Positions 9,115 to 17,611 of a stretch of 64,000 nucleotides of DNA are shown here, piece by piece (the first letter of the stretch is position 1; each line of letters opens with the position of its first letter). The notes beneath the pieces were generated by a model. It did not search any database. It was given only the letters and a program-made list of their open reading frames with translations, and was not told the origin of the DNA. A program made the translations under genes and the position numbers. The stretch is from assembly GCA_002296525.1 (NCBI GenBank), contig DBIA01000027.1, positions 192,744 to 256,743 on the forward strand. The letters run 5' to 3'. Origin of the DNA: Candidatus Neomicrothrix sp. UBA814. GTDB taxonomy: Bacteria > Actinomycetota > Acidimicrobiia > Acidimicrobiales > Poriferisodalaceae.

Positions 9115-9530
9115 ACGATGACCCGTTTGCTCCGGCTCCTTCGGCTAGGAAGCGAGAAGCAAGAGAGCGGACAATCGAACTGCTCTATGAGTCAGAAGTT
9201 AGAGGAATCACAGCTAACGAGCTGTTGGATAGCCAGGTGATAGCACCCGCCGAGCTAGTCAGGGAACTAGTTCTTGGAGTTACAGATGACATCGAACGAA
9301 TTGACGCTGAAGTTGATGCGTATCTCCACGAGGGGTGGTCTTTAGACCGTCTAGGGATGCTGGACCTTTGGATTCTTCGCCTAGGGATATACGAATTGCA
9401 GTTGCGTCAACTACCGGTAGCGGTTGTAATCAACGAAGCTGTCGAACTCGCTAACCGCTTCGGCGCGACAGACGAAAGTGGTGCGTTCATTAACGGAGTC
9501 CTTGGAACAGCCGCGAACGACCTTCAGTAA
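9111..9530 (+). CDS. nusB: Transcription antitermination factor NusB
   Basis: A 139-residue all-helical NusB. The basic N-terminus ARKREARERTIELLYESEVRG matches the BoxA RNA-binding helix of the family, and the C-terminal half carries LPVAVVINEAVELANRFG and the closing INGVLG segment. NusB with NusE (S10) binds boxA in rRNA operons. It starts with GTG overlapping the efp stop and ends 111 nt before pyrR. Confidence 0.95.
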   Translation: MNDDPFAPAPSARKREARERTIELLYESEVRGITANELLDSQVIAPAELVRELVLGVTDDIERIDAEVDAYLHEGWSLDRLGMLDLWILRLGIYELQLRQLPVAVVINEAVELANRFGATDESGAFINGVLGTAANDLQ

Positions 9531-9579
9531 AATCATCAAACTACTGAGAATTGGTCACAGCCTCTGACCTTCTTGCCAC

Positions 9580-9585
9580 TAGGAT
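9580..9585 (+). promoter_or_regulatory. Candidate -10 of the pyr operon
   Basis: TAGGAT fits TANNNT and lies between nusB and pyrR. Initiation about 7 nt downstream (around 9592) would leave a leader of about 50 nt whose first hairpin is the PyrR-binding loop. No -35 at a good distance was found. Confidence 0.35.
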
Positions 9586-9602
9586 GCTCTCCTGACCGTG
9601 AA

Positions 9603-9622
9603 GCGAGTTCAGAGAGGCTCGT
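9603..9622 (+). promoter_or_regulatory. PyrR-binding RNA loop in the pyrR leader
   Basis: A hairpin with stem GCGAG/CTCGT (one G-U pair) and loop TTCAGAGAGG. The run TTCAGAGAGGCT differs by one base from the UCCAGAGAGGCU core bound by Bacillus PyrR, including the CNGNGAGG loop pattern. It ends 6 nt before the AGGAGG ribosome site of pyrR (9629-9634), so PyrR bound with UMP/UTP could block initiation, as described for mycobacterial pyr genes. Confidence 0.65.
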
Positions 9623-9641
9623 ACGGACAGGAGGAAATGTA

Positions 9642-10208
9642 GTGGCCGACCGCGAGCGCCGTATGACGCCCCCCTACGGGGGCGTTTTTGTTGCCCGGAC
9701 GACTGTCCTGGACGCAGCGCAAGTTCGGAGAGCGCTTACGCGTATCAGTCACGAAATTATTGAACGCAATCAGGGCCTTGAAGATGTAGTGCTCGTAGCG
9801 CTCCAAACCGGCGGAGTTGAGATAGCGCAACTCATTGCTCGCATGATGTTTGAAATTGATGATGTTGATGTTCCTATCGGCACCCTCGACGTAGCGCTAT
9901 ATCGCGATGACATCGGACTAAGACCTGTCATGCCCGAAGCCGAAACCGACATCCAAATTGACCTTGGAGGGAAAATAGTGGTTCTGGTGGACGACGTCCT
10001 CTTCACTGGCAGAACTATCCGGGCCGCGTTAGATGCTTTGACTGATTTTGGTCGGCCCCGCGCCGTGCAACTAGCTGTTGTTATCGACCGCGGGCATCGA
10101 GAGCTCCCGATTCGACCCGATTTCGTCGGAAAAAATCTGCCAACTCGTCGCGACGAGGTTGTTGACGTCAACCTCGAAGGGGTGCTCCTGGGAGAGATGA
10201 GAAAATGA
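9642..10208 (+). CDS. pyrR: Pyrimidine operon regulator / uracil phosphoribosyltransferase PyrR
   Basis: A 188-residue phosphoribosyltransferase-fold RNA-binding regulator. Conserved blocks: RRALTRISHEIIERN, VALQTGGVEIAQ, and the PRPP loop VLVDDVLFTGRTIRAALDAL. The GTG at 9642 is preceded by AGGAGG with a 7-nt gap and was chosen over an in-frame ATG at 9573 that would lie in the leader; another in-frame ATG is at 9663. Codons 9-15 contain a perfect intrinsic terminator, and no usual start exists between it and the conserved core, so translation must run through it. The stop overlaps pyrB as ATGA. It probably controls its own operon through the loop at 9603-9622. Confidence 0.93.
   Translation: MADRERRMTPPYGGVFVARTTVLDAAQVRRALTRISHEIIERNQGLEDVVLVALQTGGVEIAQLIARMMFEIDDVDVPIGTLDVALYRDDIGLRPVMPEAETDIQIDLGGKIVVLVDDVLFTGRTIRAALDALTDFGRPRAVQLAVVIDRGHRELPIRPDFVGKNLPTRRDEVVDVNLEGVLLGEMRK
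9666..9691 (+). terminator. Intrinsic terminator inside the start of pyrR
   Basis: A perfect 8-bp GC-rich stem ACGCCCCC (9666-9673) and GGGGGCGT (9678-9685) with loop CTAC, followed by TTTT-G-TT. It has the form of a strong rho-independent terminator but lies within the coding region, about 24 nt after the GTG start. A translating ribosome would prevent it folding; a block of initiation by PyrR would expose it. Confidence 0.6.
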
Positions 10209-11158
10209 GCAATCACCTCATCGACCTCAAGGACCTAGACACCGAAGCAATGAGGGAATTGCTGCACCTCACCGACAGATTTGTTGAAGTGTGTCAAAGG
10301 CCAATTCCGAAGGTTCCGGCTCTAAGAGGCCGAACTGTGGCACTGATCTTTTTCGAAGATTCAACACGTACCCGAATGTCATTTGACCTAGCAGCGAAGC
10401 GGCTCTCCGCTGATGTTTTGGACTTTCCTACTCATACGTCGTCTCTGTCAAAGGGCGAATCTCTTCAAGATACGGTTGAAACAATTAGGGCCTTCGGCGT
10501 TGACGCGCTTGTTATCCGGCACGGTTCAGGTGGGCTCCCGGGAGATATCGCGGAGGCGGTGGGCGAAACAATTTCGGTAATCAACGCGGGCGATGGACTA
10601 AATGCGCACCCTACGCAAGGACTCCTCGACGCTTACACCCTTTGTCAACACTTCAACGGAGCTGCAGGCACTCAGGCATCTCTCTCAGGCCTTCACGTAG
10701 GAATAGTTGGAGACATCAAACACAGTCGTGTCGCTCGAACTGATGTGGCCGCGTATAGCAGCCTTGGGGCCAAAATCACTGTCGTTGCACCCGAAGCACT
10801 CGTGCCAGATGATGTTTCTGAATGGCCGGTTGCAGTTTCCAATGATTTGGACGCGGTTCTGCCCGACCTTGATGTGGTGGGTCTACTCAGAATTCAGAAA
10901 GAACGCATCACTGACGACTCCCTGATTTCGATTGACGACTACATCGATCGTTACGGGATGACCGAAAGCAGGGCCGACAAACTGAGAACCGAAGTGGTCA
11001 TCACCCACCCCGGACCAGTCAATCGCGGAATTGAAATAGCAGACGCTGTTTTAGATAAACGGCCAAACGTATTGGTGCAACAACAAGTGACCAACGGGGT
11101 AGCGGTTCGCATGGCAGTGCTCTTCAGGCTCCTCGGTTCAGGCATAGAGATCGATTGA
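10205..11158 (+). CDS. pyrB: Aspartate carbamoyltransferase catalytic chain
   Basis: A 317-residue catalytic subunit joining carbamoyl phosphate to aspartate. The carbamoyl-phosphate site FFEDSTRTRMSFDLAAKRL contains S53-TRTR; the HPTQGLLDAYTL block and the closing HPGPVNRGIEI are also present. No regulatory subunit gene (pyrI) is near, as usual for actinobacteria. It is coupled to pyrR by ATGA. The gene normally following, pyrC, is missing; a 21-codon ORF and then carA follow. Confidence 0.96.
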   Translation: MSNHLIDLKDLDTEAMRELLHLTDRFVEVCQRPIPKVPALRGRTVALIFFEDSTRTRMSFDLAAKRLSADVLDFPTHTSSLSKGESLQDTVETIRAFGVDALVIRHGSGGLPGDIAEAVGETISVINAGDGLNAHPTQGLLDAYTLCQHFNGAAGTQASLSGLHVGIVGDIKHSRVARTDVAAYSSLGAKITVVAPEALVPDDVSEWPVAVSNDLDAVLPDLDVVGLLRIQKERITDDSLISIDDYIDRYGMTESRADKLRTEVVITHPGPVNRGIEIADAVLDKRPNVLVQQQVTNGVAVRMAVLFRLLGSGIEID

Positions 11159-11159
11159 G

Positions 11160-11225
11160 ATGGATAAAGAAAATAGAAACCAGGTAGGTGAAATTCCGAG
11201 AATGAACAAACAGGTGATCAGATGA
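11160..11225 (+). CDS. Possible 21-residue coupling peptide between pyrB and carA
   Basis: An ATG one base after the pyrB stop (TGAgATG) opens a 21-codon frame, MDKENRNQVGEIPRMNKQVI plus a final Arg, whose TGA overlaps the carA ATG as ATGA. It fills the whole intergenic gap and would let ribosomes pass from pyrB to carA by reinitiation. It could be a scar of a lost gene, since pyrC often sits here, but shows no similarity to a PyrC N-terminus that I can see. Whether it is translated is unknown. Confidence 0.3.
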   Translation: MDKENRNQVGEIPRMNKQVIR

Positions 11226-12310
11226 ATACCATCCGGGAAGGAGCATTGGTGCTCGCCGACGGAGCAACGTTCGAAGGCGAATTGATTGGTGCTGAAGTTG
11301 AAATGACTTCCGGTGAGGTCGTGTTCAACACCGTCTTGAGCGGCTACCAAGAGGTTATTACTGACCCTTCATATGCGGGTCAAATCATCAACTTCACCTA
11401 TCCCCACATCGGAAACTACGGCGTGACGACGGATGACAACGAAGCAAAACAGCCCTTTTGTAGAGGGGTCGTCGTGCGTGAAATGGCCAGGAGACGATCT
11501 AATTGGAGAAGCGAAGCAGATTTAGATAGCTACTTGCGATCCCAAGGGGTACCAGGGATTGCTGGAGTCGATACGCGGCGACTCACGCGACACGTCCGCG
11601 AAAATGGAGCTATGCCGGGCGCATTTGGATCTGCATCGGTAGCTCGCTTAACGGCGGCAGCCGAAGCCGAACCTGGAACCGATGGCGTTGACCTTGTTGG
11701 AGCAGTAACTACTAGGCATTCGTATCAAGAAGGAGACGGCCCATTGCGGGTTGTTGCATATGACCTAGGGATAAAAAAGTCGATTGTCGAACAACTGTCA
11801 GAAATAGCAACCGTAATAGTTGTTCCTGCAAACACGCCTAGCGACGAAGTGCTTGCCCTCGAGCCTCACGGGGTATTCCTATCTAACGGCCCGGGGGACC
11901 CAACAATGGCTGGTCCGATAGTCCAATCCCTGGCAGACCTGCTTGGTAAAGTTCCGATCTTTGGAATTTGCCTTGGGCATCAGATTCTTTCTTTGGCGCT
12001 TGGAGGAAAGTCATACAAAATGAAGTTCGGTCACCATGGGGGCAACATCCCAGTACGTAACGTCGAAAGCGGCCGAATAGAAATCACCAGCCAAAATCAC
12101 AACTTCGCCATTGAAGCGGGTTCCGTGCCAGGAGTTACCGAAACTCACGTATGCCTTAACGATGGGTCCCTTGAAGGTCTGAGATGTAAGGACATTCCCG
12201 CGTTCAGTGTCCAATACCACCCAGAAGCAAGCCCAGGACCTCACGACTCGAGGTATTTATTTCACGAATTCGCGGAGCTAATGGCTTCTTTCAACGGGAG
12301 TAACAGCTGA
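11222..12310 (+). CDS. carA: Carbamoyl-phosphate synthase small (glutaminase) subunit
   Basis: A 362-residue subunit that releases ammonia from glutamine for CarB. The N-terminal CPSase domain starts GALVLADGATFEGE; the C-terminal class I amidotransferase domain has the nucleophile C250 in GICLGHQ and the His/Glu pair in QYHPEASPGPHD. The start overlaps the preceding 21-codon ORF, and the stop overlaps the carB start by one base (TGATG). AGGTGA lies 4 nt before the ATG. Confidence 0.97.
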   Translation: MNTIREGALVLADGATFEGELIGAEVEMTSGEVVFNTVLSGYQEVITDPSYAGQIINFTYPHIGNYGVTTDDNEAKQPFCRGVVVREMARRRSNWRSEADLDSYLRSQGVPGIAGVDTRRLTRHVRENGAMPGAFGSASVARLTAAAEAEPGTDGVDLVGAVTTRHSYQEGDGPLRVVAYDLGIKKSIVEQLSEIATVIVVPANTPSDEVLALEPHGVFLSNGPGDPTMAGPIVQSLADLLGKVPIFGICLGHQILSLALGGKSYKMKFGHHGGNIPVRNVESGRIEITSQNHNFAIEAGSVPGVTETHVCLNDGSLEGLRCKDIPAFSVQYHPEASPGPHDSRYLFHEFAELMASFNGSNS

Positions 12311-15300
12311 TGCCAAGACGCGATGACATTGAAAGCATTCTTATTATTGGGTCTGGCCCGATAGTCATTGGGCAGGCTTGCGAATTCGACTATTCCGGTA
12401 CCCAAGCCTGTCGAGTGCTGCGAGATGAGGGTTACCGAATAATCCTGGCGAACTCGAACCCCGCAACGATCATGACGGACCCCGAATTTGCCGACGCGAC
12501 CTATATCGAACCGCTTGAACTTGACGTCCTTACCGCCATCATCGAACGCGAAAGACCGGACGCAATCCTGCCAACTCTCGGGGGTCAGACCGCTCTCAAC
12601 CTAGCGACAGAACTGGTTGAGTCAGGTGTCCTCGAACAGTATGGCGTCGAGATGATTGGGGCGAGCGGCGAGGCGATTGCAACCGCCGAAGACAGAGATC
12701 TTTTTCGGCGAGCCATGGAAGAAATTGGTTTGCGATGCGCCCGATCGGGGATAGCGCACAACATGGACGAAGCCATGACAGTCATAGAAGACATCGGGCT
12801 TCCCGTCATTATCCGCCCCGCCTACATTCTCGGCGGAAAAGGAACAGCTTTTGCCCACACGCCAGAAGAATTTGAACGCGTTGCAGCACTTGGTCTAGAA
12901 GCGAGCCCCATCTCTGAGATCTTGATAGAGCAATCAATCAAAGGCTGGAAAGAATTTGAACTAGAGGTCATGAGAGACCACGCCGATAACTGCGTAGTGA
13001 TCTGTTCGATCGAAAACGTTGATGCAATGGGAGTCCATACAGGTGACTCAATAACCGTTGCGCCTGCACAAACGCTCTCTGATGTCGAATATCAGGAGAT
13101 GCGAAATGCGGCTTTCGCTTGCATACGCCGGGTTGGAGTTGAAACCGGCGGTTCCAACGTTCAATTTGCTGTTCACCCTGAAACAGGAGAACAAGTAGTT
13201 ATCGAAATGAACCCGCGGGTGAGCCGGAGTTCAGCTCTTGCCTCTAAAGCCACGGGATTTCCAATCGCGAAGATTGCGGCGCGTTTAGCCGTTGGGTACC
13301 GACTCGATGAAATTACCAACGACATCACTGAGAAAACCCCAGCGAGCTTCGAACCAACAATTGATTACGTCGTCACTAAGATTCCTCGCTGGGCTTTTGA
13401 AAAACTTCCGGGGGCATCTGGGGTTCTCGGCCCGCAAATGCAATCCGTTGGAGAGGCAATGTCGATCGGGCGTACCTTCCCGGAGAGTCTTCAAAAAGGT
13501 ATTCGTTCCCTAGAACAAGGACGTATGGGTCTAAACGCCGACTCAGGGGAGCAGCAATATATAGAGCAAGACACCGACGAGCTGTTTTCGCAGATCTCGG
13601 TCCCGACTCCTGAGAGGCTCTTCCAAATAGCGGAACTCATGCGACGTGACGTCACAATCGAGGAGATCAACGGCGCGTGTCACATTGATCCATGGTTTCT
13701 CGATCAGATGCAGGCAATTGTCGAAGAACGAGTTCACCTCGAAGAAACGGACTGTTCCTCGTTAAGCCGTCGCGGTTGGCGACGGGCGAAACAGCTAGGT
13801 TTCTCTGACGCTCAACTCGCGTACTTGATGCAAGTCGATGAGAGCGATATCCGCTCAGCGAGACTTGCTCAGGGAGTTGCAGCAACCTTTAAAACAGTCG
13901 ATACATGTGCAGCAGAATTCGACGCAATAACCCCTTACCACTATTCGACCTATGAAGATGAGGACGAAATACGGGCCGGGCAAAGGCCGCGGATGATGAT
14001 TCTCGGTTCGGGCCCAAATCGGATCGGACAAGGTATCGAGTTTGATTACTGCTGTGTACACGCAAGTTTCGCCCTCGAAGAGGCCGGTTACGAAACCATC
14101 ATGGTCAACTGCAACCCTGAGACGGTGTCCACCGACTACGACACCTCTGACCGGCTTTACTTTGAACCGTTGACGCTGGAAGACGTGCTGAACATCATTG
14201 ATGCCGAAGACCCTGCGGGAATCATTGTCAGTTTGGGAGGTCAAACCCCACTGAAACTCGCTTCAGGACTGCCAGACAATCTTGTATGTGGCACTTCGCC
14301 AGATTCGATCGACCTTGCGGAAGATCGAGAACGCTGGAATTCGCTCTGCGCCCAATTAGAAATACCCCAACCGCCCGGCGGGACTGCTGTCACATTCGAA
14401 CAAGCTTCCGCTATCTGTGACCGAATCGGATTCCCCGCCCTGGTGAGACCGAGCTATGTCTTGGGAGGGCGAGCCATGACAATTGTCTACGACCTCGAAG
14501 AGTTACGGGAGGCTATGGACGACCTGACTGCCTTCGGTGGATTAGGGCGTGAGGGAGGACTGTCTGCTGACCGGCCCGTTCTTGTTGACCGTTTCCTGGA
14601 AGACGCCACTGAAGTAGATGTCGACTCCATCAGAGATCACACGGGAGAATTTCTGCTCGGGGGCATTCTGGAACACGTTGAGGAAGCAGGCGTGCACTCA
14701 GGCGACAGCGCATGCGCTATACCGCCACCCAACCTGTCTTCGGAGACCCAGGAAGTAATAATCGAATACACAAAACGCTTGGCGGAACGTCTTGAAGTTG
14801 TCGGACTTTTAAACGTCCAGTTCGCCGTTAAACAGGGCCAAGTGTTTGTTATTGAAGCCAACCCTCGCGCGTCGCGAACCGTACCTTTCGTAGCTAAAGC
14901 AACAGGAGTGCAACTGGCGAAGGTGGCGGCACGTGTGATGGCAGGCGAAACGCTCGAAGATTTGCGTGCGTGCGGTGCCCTGCCCGAGGCGATCCGCGAG
15001 GGTCACGTTGCGGTTAAGGAAGCGGTACTTCCATTTCAGCGATTCCCTGACGTTGACACGGTTCTCGGCCCAGAGATGAGATCCACAGGAGAGGTAATGG
15101 GCATAGATGTCACCTTCGGCCTTGCGTTTGCAAAAAGTCAAATAGCGGCTGGGGAAGGTTTACCTCTCAATGGAACTATTTTCTTTTCCTTGGCCGACCG
15201 AGACAAAGAGCAGGGCCTTGAGGCAGCTAAAGGGTTTGTGGAGATGGGTTTCGAAATCGCCGCCACTGAAGGCACCGCAAAGTTTTTGGAGCAACATGGA

Positions 15301-15603
15301 GTTCGAGTCCAGACAGTCGTCGCAAAACTGAGCGAGGAAGGCCGAGAAATTAGTGCTGGAGTAGACGCGGTTGAACTCATAGGCGCTGGCCAAGTGAAAC
15401 TGGTAGTCAACACCCCCCGAGGACGGGGACCGAGAAGTGACGGCTACCGAATCCGCTTCGCATCAACAGCACACAAAATTCCTTGCTTAACAACGGTCGC
15501 GGCAGCTCGAGCCGCAGCGGTAGGAATGAGGGAGTGGATGTCAAGCCCCCTCACAGTGAAGCCCCTTCAAGAGTTCCTAGGTTATGAGGAATCAAGAAGG
15601 TGA
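12310..15603 (+). CDS. carB: Carbamoyl-phosphate synthase large subunit
   Basis: A 1097-residue enzyme with two homologous ATP-grasp halves, making carbamoyl phosphate from bicarbonate, ammonia and two ATP. The first half opens with SILIIGSGPIVIGQACEFDY, the second (about residue 560) with MILGSGPNRIGQGIEFDYCC. Matching YVLGGRAM and INEANPR-like blocks occur in each half, and the C-terminal part (from about 940) is the MGS-like allosteric domain. Length is normal for the family. It is tightly coupled to carA and to pyrD (GTGA). Confidence 0.98.
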   Translation: MPRRDDIESILIIGSGPIVIGQACEFDYSGTQACRVLRDEGYRIILANSNPATIMTDPEFADATYIEPLELDVLTAIIERERPDAILPTLGGQTALNLATELVESGVLEQYGVEMIGASGEAIATAEDRDLFRRAMEEIGLRCARSGIAHNMDEAMTVIEDIGLPVIIRPAYILGGKGTAFAHTPEEFERVAALGLEASPISEILIEQSIKGWKEFELEVMRDHADNCVVICSIENVDAMGVHTGDSITVAPAQTLSDVEYQEMRNAAFACIRRVGVETGGSNVQFAVHPETGEQVVIEMNPRVSRSSALASKATGFPIAKIAARLAVGYRLDEITNDITEKTPASFEPTIDYVVTKIPRWAFEKLPGASGVLGPQMQSVGEAMSIGRTFPESLQKGIRSLEQGRMGLNADSGEQQYIEQDTDELFSQISVPTPERLFQIAELMRRDVTIEEINGACHIDPWFLDQMQAIVEERVHLEETDCSSLSRRGWRRAKQLGFSDAQLAYLMQVDESDIRSARLAQGVAATFKTVDTCAAEFDAITPYHYSTYEDEDEIRAGQRPRMMILGSGPNRIGQGIEFDYCCVHASFALEEAGYETIMVNCNPETVSTDYDTSDRLYFEPLTLEDVLNIIDAEDPAGIIVSLGGQTPLKLASGLPDNLVCGTSPDSIDLAEDRERWNSLCAQLEIPQPPGGTAVTFEQASAICDRIGFPALVRPSYVLGGRAMTIVYDLEELREAMDDLTAFGGLGREGGLSADRPVLVDRFLEDATEVDVDSIRDHTGEFLLGGILEHVEEAGVHSGDSACAIPPPNLSSETQEVIIEYTKRLAERLEVVGLLNVQFAVKQGQVFVIEANPRASRTVPFVAKATGVQLAKVAARVMAGETLEDLRACGALPEAIREGHVAVKEAVLPFQRFPDVDTVLGPEMRSTGEVMGIDVTFGLAFAKSQIAAGEGLPLNGTIFFSLADRDKEQGLEAAKGFVEMGFEIAATEGTAKFLEQHGVRVQTVVAKLSEEGREISAGVDAVELIGAGQVKLVVNTPRGRGPRSDGYRIRFASTAHKIPCLTTVAAARAAAVGMREWMSSPLTVKPLQEFLGYEESRR

Positions 15604-16523
15604 CCCCAAGTGACACGTCAGTGCAGATTGGCTCGGTGACACTTCCGAATCCAGTAATGACAGCGTCGGGTACAGCAGGCCACGGTGCAGAGTTAGCTGC
15701 ATATTTTGACCTGTCAGAACTAGGTGCAGTTGTGGTGAAATCACTTTCAGTTGACCCATGGGCAGGTAACCCGAGTCCTCGAGTTCATGGTGCCTCGTCA
15801 GGAATGATTAATTCAGTAGGACTCCAAAATCCCGGAATTGAGAACTGGTTACAAGAGGACCTCCCCGCCTTACGTGCTCTTAACGCGCGGGTAGTGGTCA
15901 GTATTTGGGGCAGGACGGTTGCTGAATATGCCGAAGCCGCTAAGCGGTTGCAAGGAGTTGAAGGGATTTCAGCGGTCGAAGTCAATGTCAGTTGCCCCAA
16001 TCTAGAGGACAGAGGAGATATGTTCTCCCACGCCCCTGACTCCTGCCGAGCGGCGATCAGCGCATCGCTTGCTTCAGGGTTGCCTACCTGGGCCAAGTTG
16101 AGTCCCAACGTTACTGACATTGTTTGTATAGCGAGGGCTGCAATGGACGCCGGCGCTGAGGCTCTCACCCTGACAAACACTGTGTTTGGCATGGTGATAA
16201 ATCCAGAAACGCAACGCCCCGTTCTCGGCAACGGCGGGGGAGGACTATCTGGTCCACCCATACGCCCAGTGGCGCTCAGAGCGGTATATGACGTCTATGA
16301 AAAGCTGGGACCGATCCCGATAGTTGGAGTAGGCGGGATAGCCAAAGGGGAACACGTGGTCGAATTTTTGGCAGCCGGTGCTTCAGCGGTTCAGGTGGGC
16401 TCAGCTCACTTCGCGAACCCGAGAGCCTCTCGGCAAATTCTCCGAAACCTCGAGCGATGGTGCCGCAAGCATCGGATAAGTTCAGTCACTTCTTTGGTAG
16501 GAGCAGCTCATGGAAACACTTGA
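15600..16523 (+). CDS. pyrD: Dihydroorotate dehydrogenase, class 1-like
   Basis: A 307-residue FMN enzyme oxidising dihydroorotate to orotate. The EVNVSCPN motif places the class 1 catalytic Cys at residue 132; LTNTVFGM, LGNGGGGLSGPPIRPVALR and the phosphate-binding VGVGGIAKGEHVVEFLAAGA complete the barrel. The GGGGLSGP segment is most like class 1B, which normally needs the PyrK flavin/iron-sulfur partner, but no pyrK is in this window. It starts at GTG overlapping carB and overlaps pyrF by 14 nt. Confidence 0.93.
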   Translation: MTPSDTSVQIGSVTLPNPVMTASGTAGHGAELAAYFDLSELGAVVVKSLSVDPWAGNPSPRVHGASSGMINSVGLQNPGIENWLQEDLPALRALNARVVVSIWGRTVAEYAEAAKRLQGVEGISAVEVNVSCPNLEDRGDMFSHAPDSCRAAISASLASGLPTWAKLSPNVTDIVCIARAAMDAGAEALTLTNTVFGMVINPETQRPVLGNGGGGLSGPPIRPVALRAVYDVYEKLGPIPIVGVGGIAKGEHVVEFLAAGASAVQVGSAHFANPRASRQILRNLERWCRKHRISSVTSLVGAAHGNT

Positions 16524-17217
16524 TATTTCAGAAGATGTTCGCTCTCGTCTAGCGCTGGCATTAGACGTCGACGACCTCGTGGAGGCCGGCCGGTTGGGGC
16601 GCAGGATGTCACCTTGGTTTTCTGTTGCCAAAGTCGGACTTGAGCTTTTCTCAGCGGCTGGACCGGAAGCGGTGGGCGCTTTCGTCGATCAGGGATACGA
16701 AGTGTTTCTCGATCTGAAATTGCATGACATTCCGACAACAGTAGGAAAGGCGGCGAGGGTTTTAGGCAGCCTTGGAGTTTCATACGTAACGGTTCACGCA
16801 TCGGGCGGCGTAGACATGCTGTCTGCAGCTGTTCATGGACTAAATGAAGGTGCTGCGGCCGCAGGGTTGCCCGCCCCGATGGTGCTTGGGGTGACAGTAC
16901 TGACCTCAGAACCAGATGCCCCGAGAGCACTTCTGGAGCAAAGGCTCACATCGGCCGTAGAGGCGGACTGTGGGGGAGTTATTTGTGCAGCCGACGACCT
17001 TGTTGAAGTAACTAGAGTCGCGCCGGAACTTCTCACTGTAGTCCCAGGAATCAGGCCCGATGGAGTTGCGAGCCACGACCAAGGCCGCCCTGCAACCCCG
17101 GCTACAGCGATCCAACAAGGCGCAGGTATTTTGGTAATCGGTAGGGCAGTTACATCTGCTGACGATCCCGAGAGTGCAGCGGACGCGATAGCCAATGAAG
17201 TGGGACGGGCGATCTAG
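16510..17217 (+). CDS. pyrF: Orotidine 5'-phosphate decarboxylase
   Basis: A 235-residue decarboxylase giving UMP. The catalytic charged array is visible as DLKLHDIP (Asp68, Lys70, Asp73) with the upstream ALDVDD and KVGLELF segments; the C-terminal VVPGIRPDG and GADIL-like VIGRAVT regions bind the phosphate. It is the short form typical of group I enzymes. Its start lies within pyrD, so translation is coupled; it is the last gene of the pyrimidine operon. Confidence 0.95.
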   Translation: METLDISEDVRSRLALALDVDDLVEAGRLGRRMSPWFSVAKVGLELFSAAGPEAVGAFVDQGYEVFLDLKLHDIPTTVGKAARVLGSLGVSYVTVHASGGVDMLSAAVHGLNEGAAAAGLPAPMVLGVTVLTSEPDAPRALLEQRLTSAVEADCGGVICAADDLVEVTRVAPELLTVVPGIRPDGVASHDQGRPATPATAIQQGAGILVIGRAVTSADDPESAADAIANEVGRAI

Positions 17218-17246
17218 TAAGGGAGCCACAGCTTCATTTGCCCAGT

Positions 17247-17252
17247 TAGAAT
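17247..17252 (+). promoter_or_regulatory. Candidate leaderless -10 for mihF
   Basis: TAGAAT (close to TATAAT) ends 8 nt before the ATG at 17261, with no ribosome site between. This suggests an independent, probably leaderless, promoter for the mIHF gene just after pyrF. Confidence 0.45.
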
Positions 17253-17260
17253 GCTCGGCC

Positions 17261-17578
17261 ATGCCAAACCCGCCGAGTCTCTCGCCAAAACAACGTGAAG
17301 CCGCTCTCGAGAAAGCTGCAGCAGCGCGTCGTGTGCGGGCCGAAACAAAAGACCAATTGAAGATGGGGCTAGTTTCGTTTGATGAACTACTTCGCCTAGC
17401 AGACAGTGATGATCTGGTTGGCAAGATGAAAACTCTCACCGCACTAGAGTCCATGCCAAAGATCGGGAAAGTGAAGGCGCGGCGGCTCATGGCCGAAGTG
17501 GGCATTGCTGAAAGTCGTAGGCTGAAAGGACTCGGGGAAAATCAACGCGACCAACTCGTTGCGTTCTTTGCAAGTTGA
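17261..17578 (+). CDS. mihF: Actinobacterial integration host factor (mIHF)
   Basis: A 105-residue nucleoid protein of the actinobacterial mIHF type, unrelated to HU/IHF. It has a basic N-terminal helix (QREAALEKAAAARRVRAE), then the compact helix-two-turn-helix region with MPKIGKVKARRLMAEVGI, where basic residues contact DNA. The gene lies between pyrF and gmk, the conserved actinobacterial position. I chose the ATG at 17261, not the upstream in-frame start at 17195, because it matches family length and follows a TAGAAT hexamer. Confidence 0.93.
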   Translation: MPNPPSLSPKQREAALEKAAAARRVRAETKDQLKMGLVSFDELLRLADSDDLVGKMKTLTALESMPKIGKVKARRLMAEVGIAESRRLKGLGENQRDQLVAFFAS

Positions 17579-17611
17579 AACTGCCAGACCCGCGTTAAGG
17601 ATTTGAGTACC

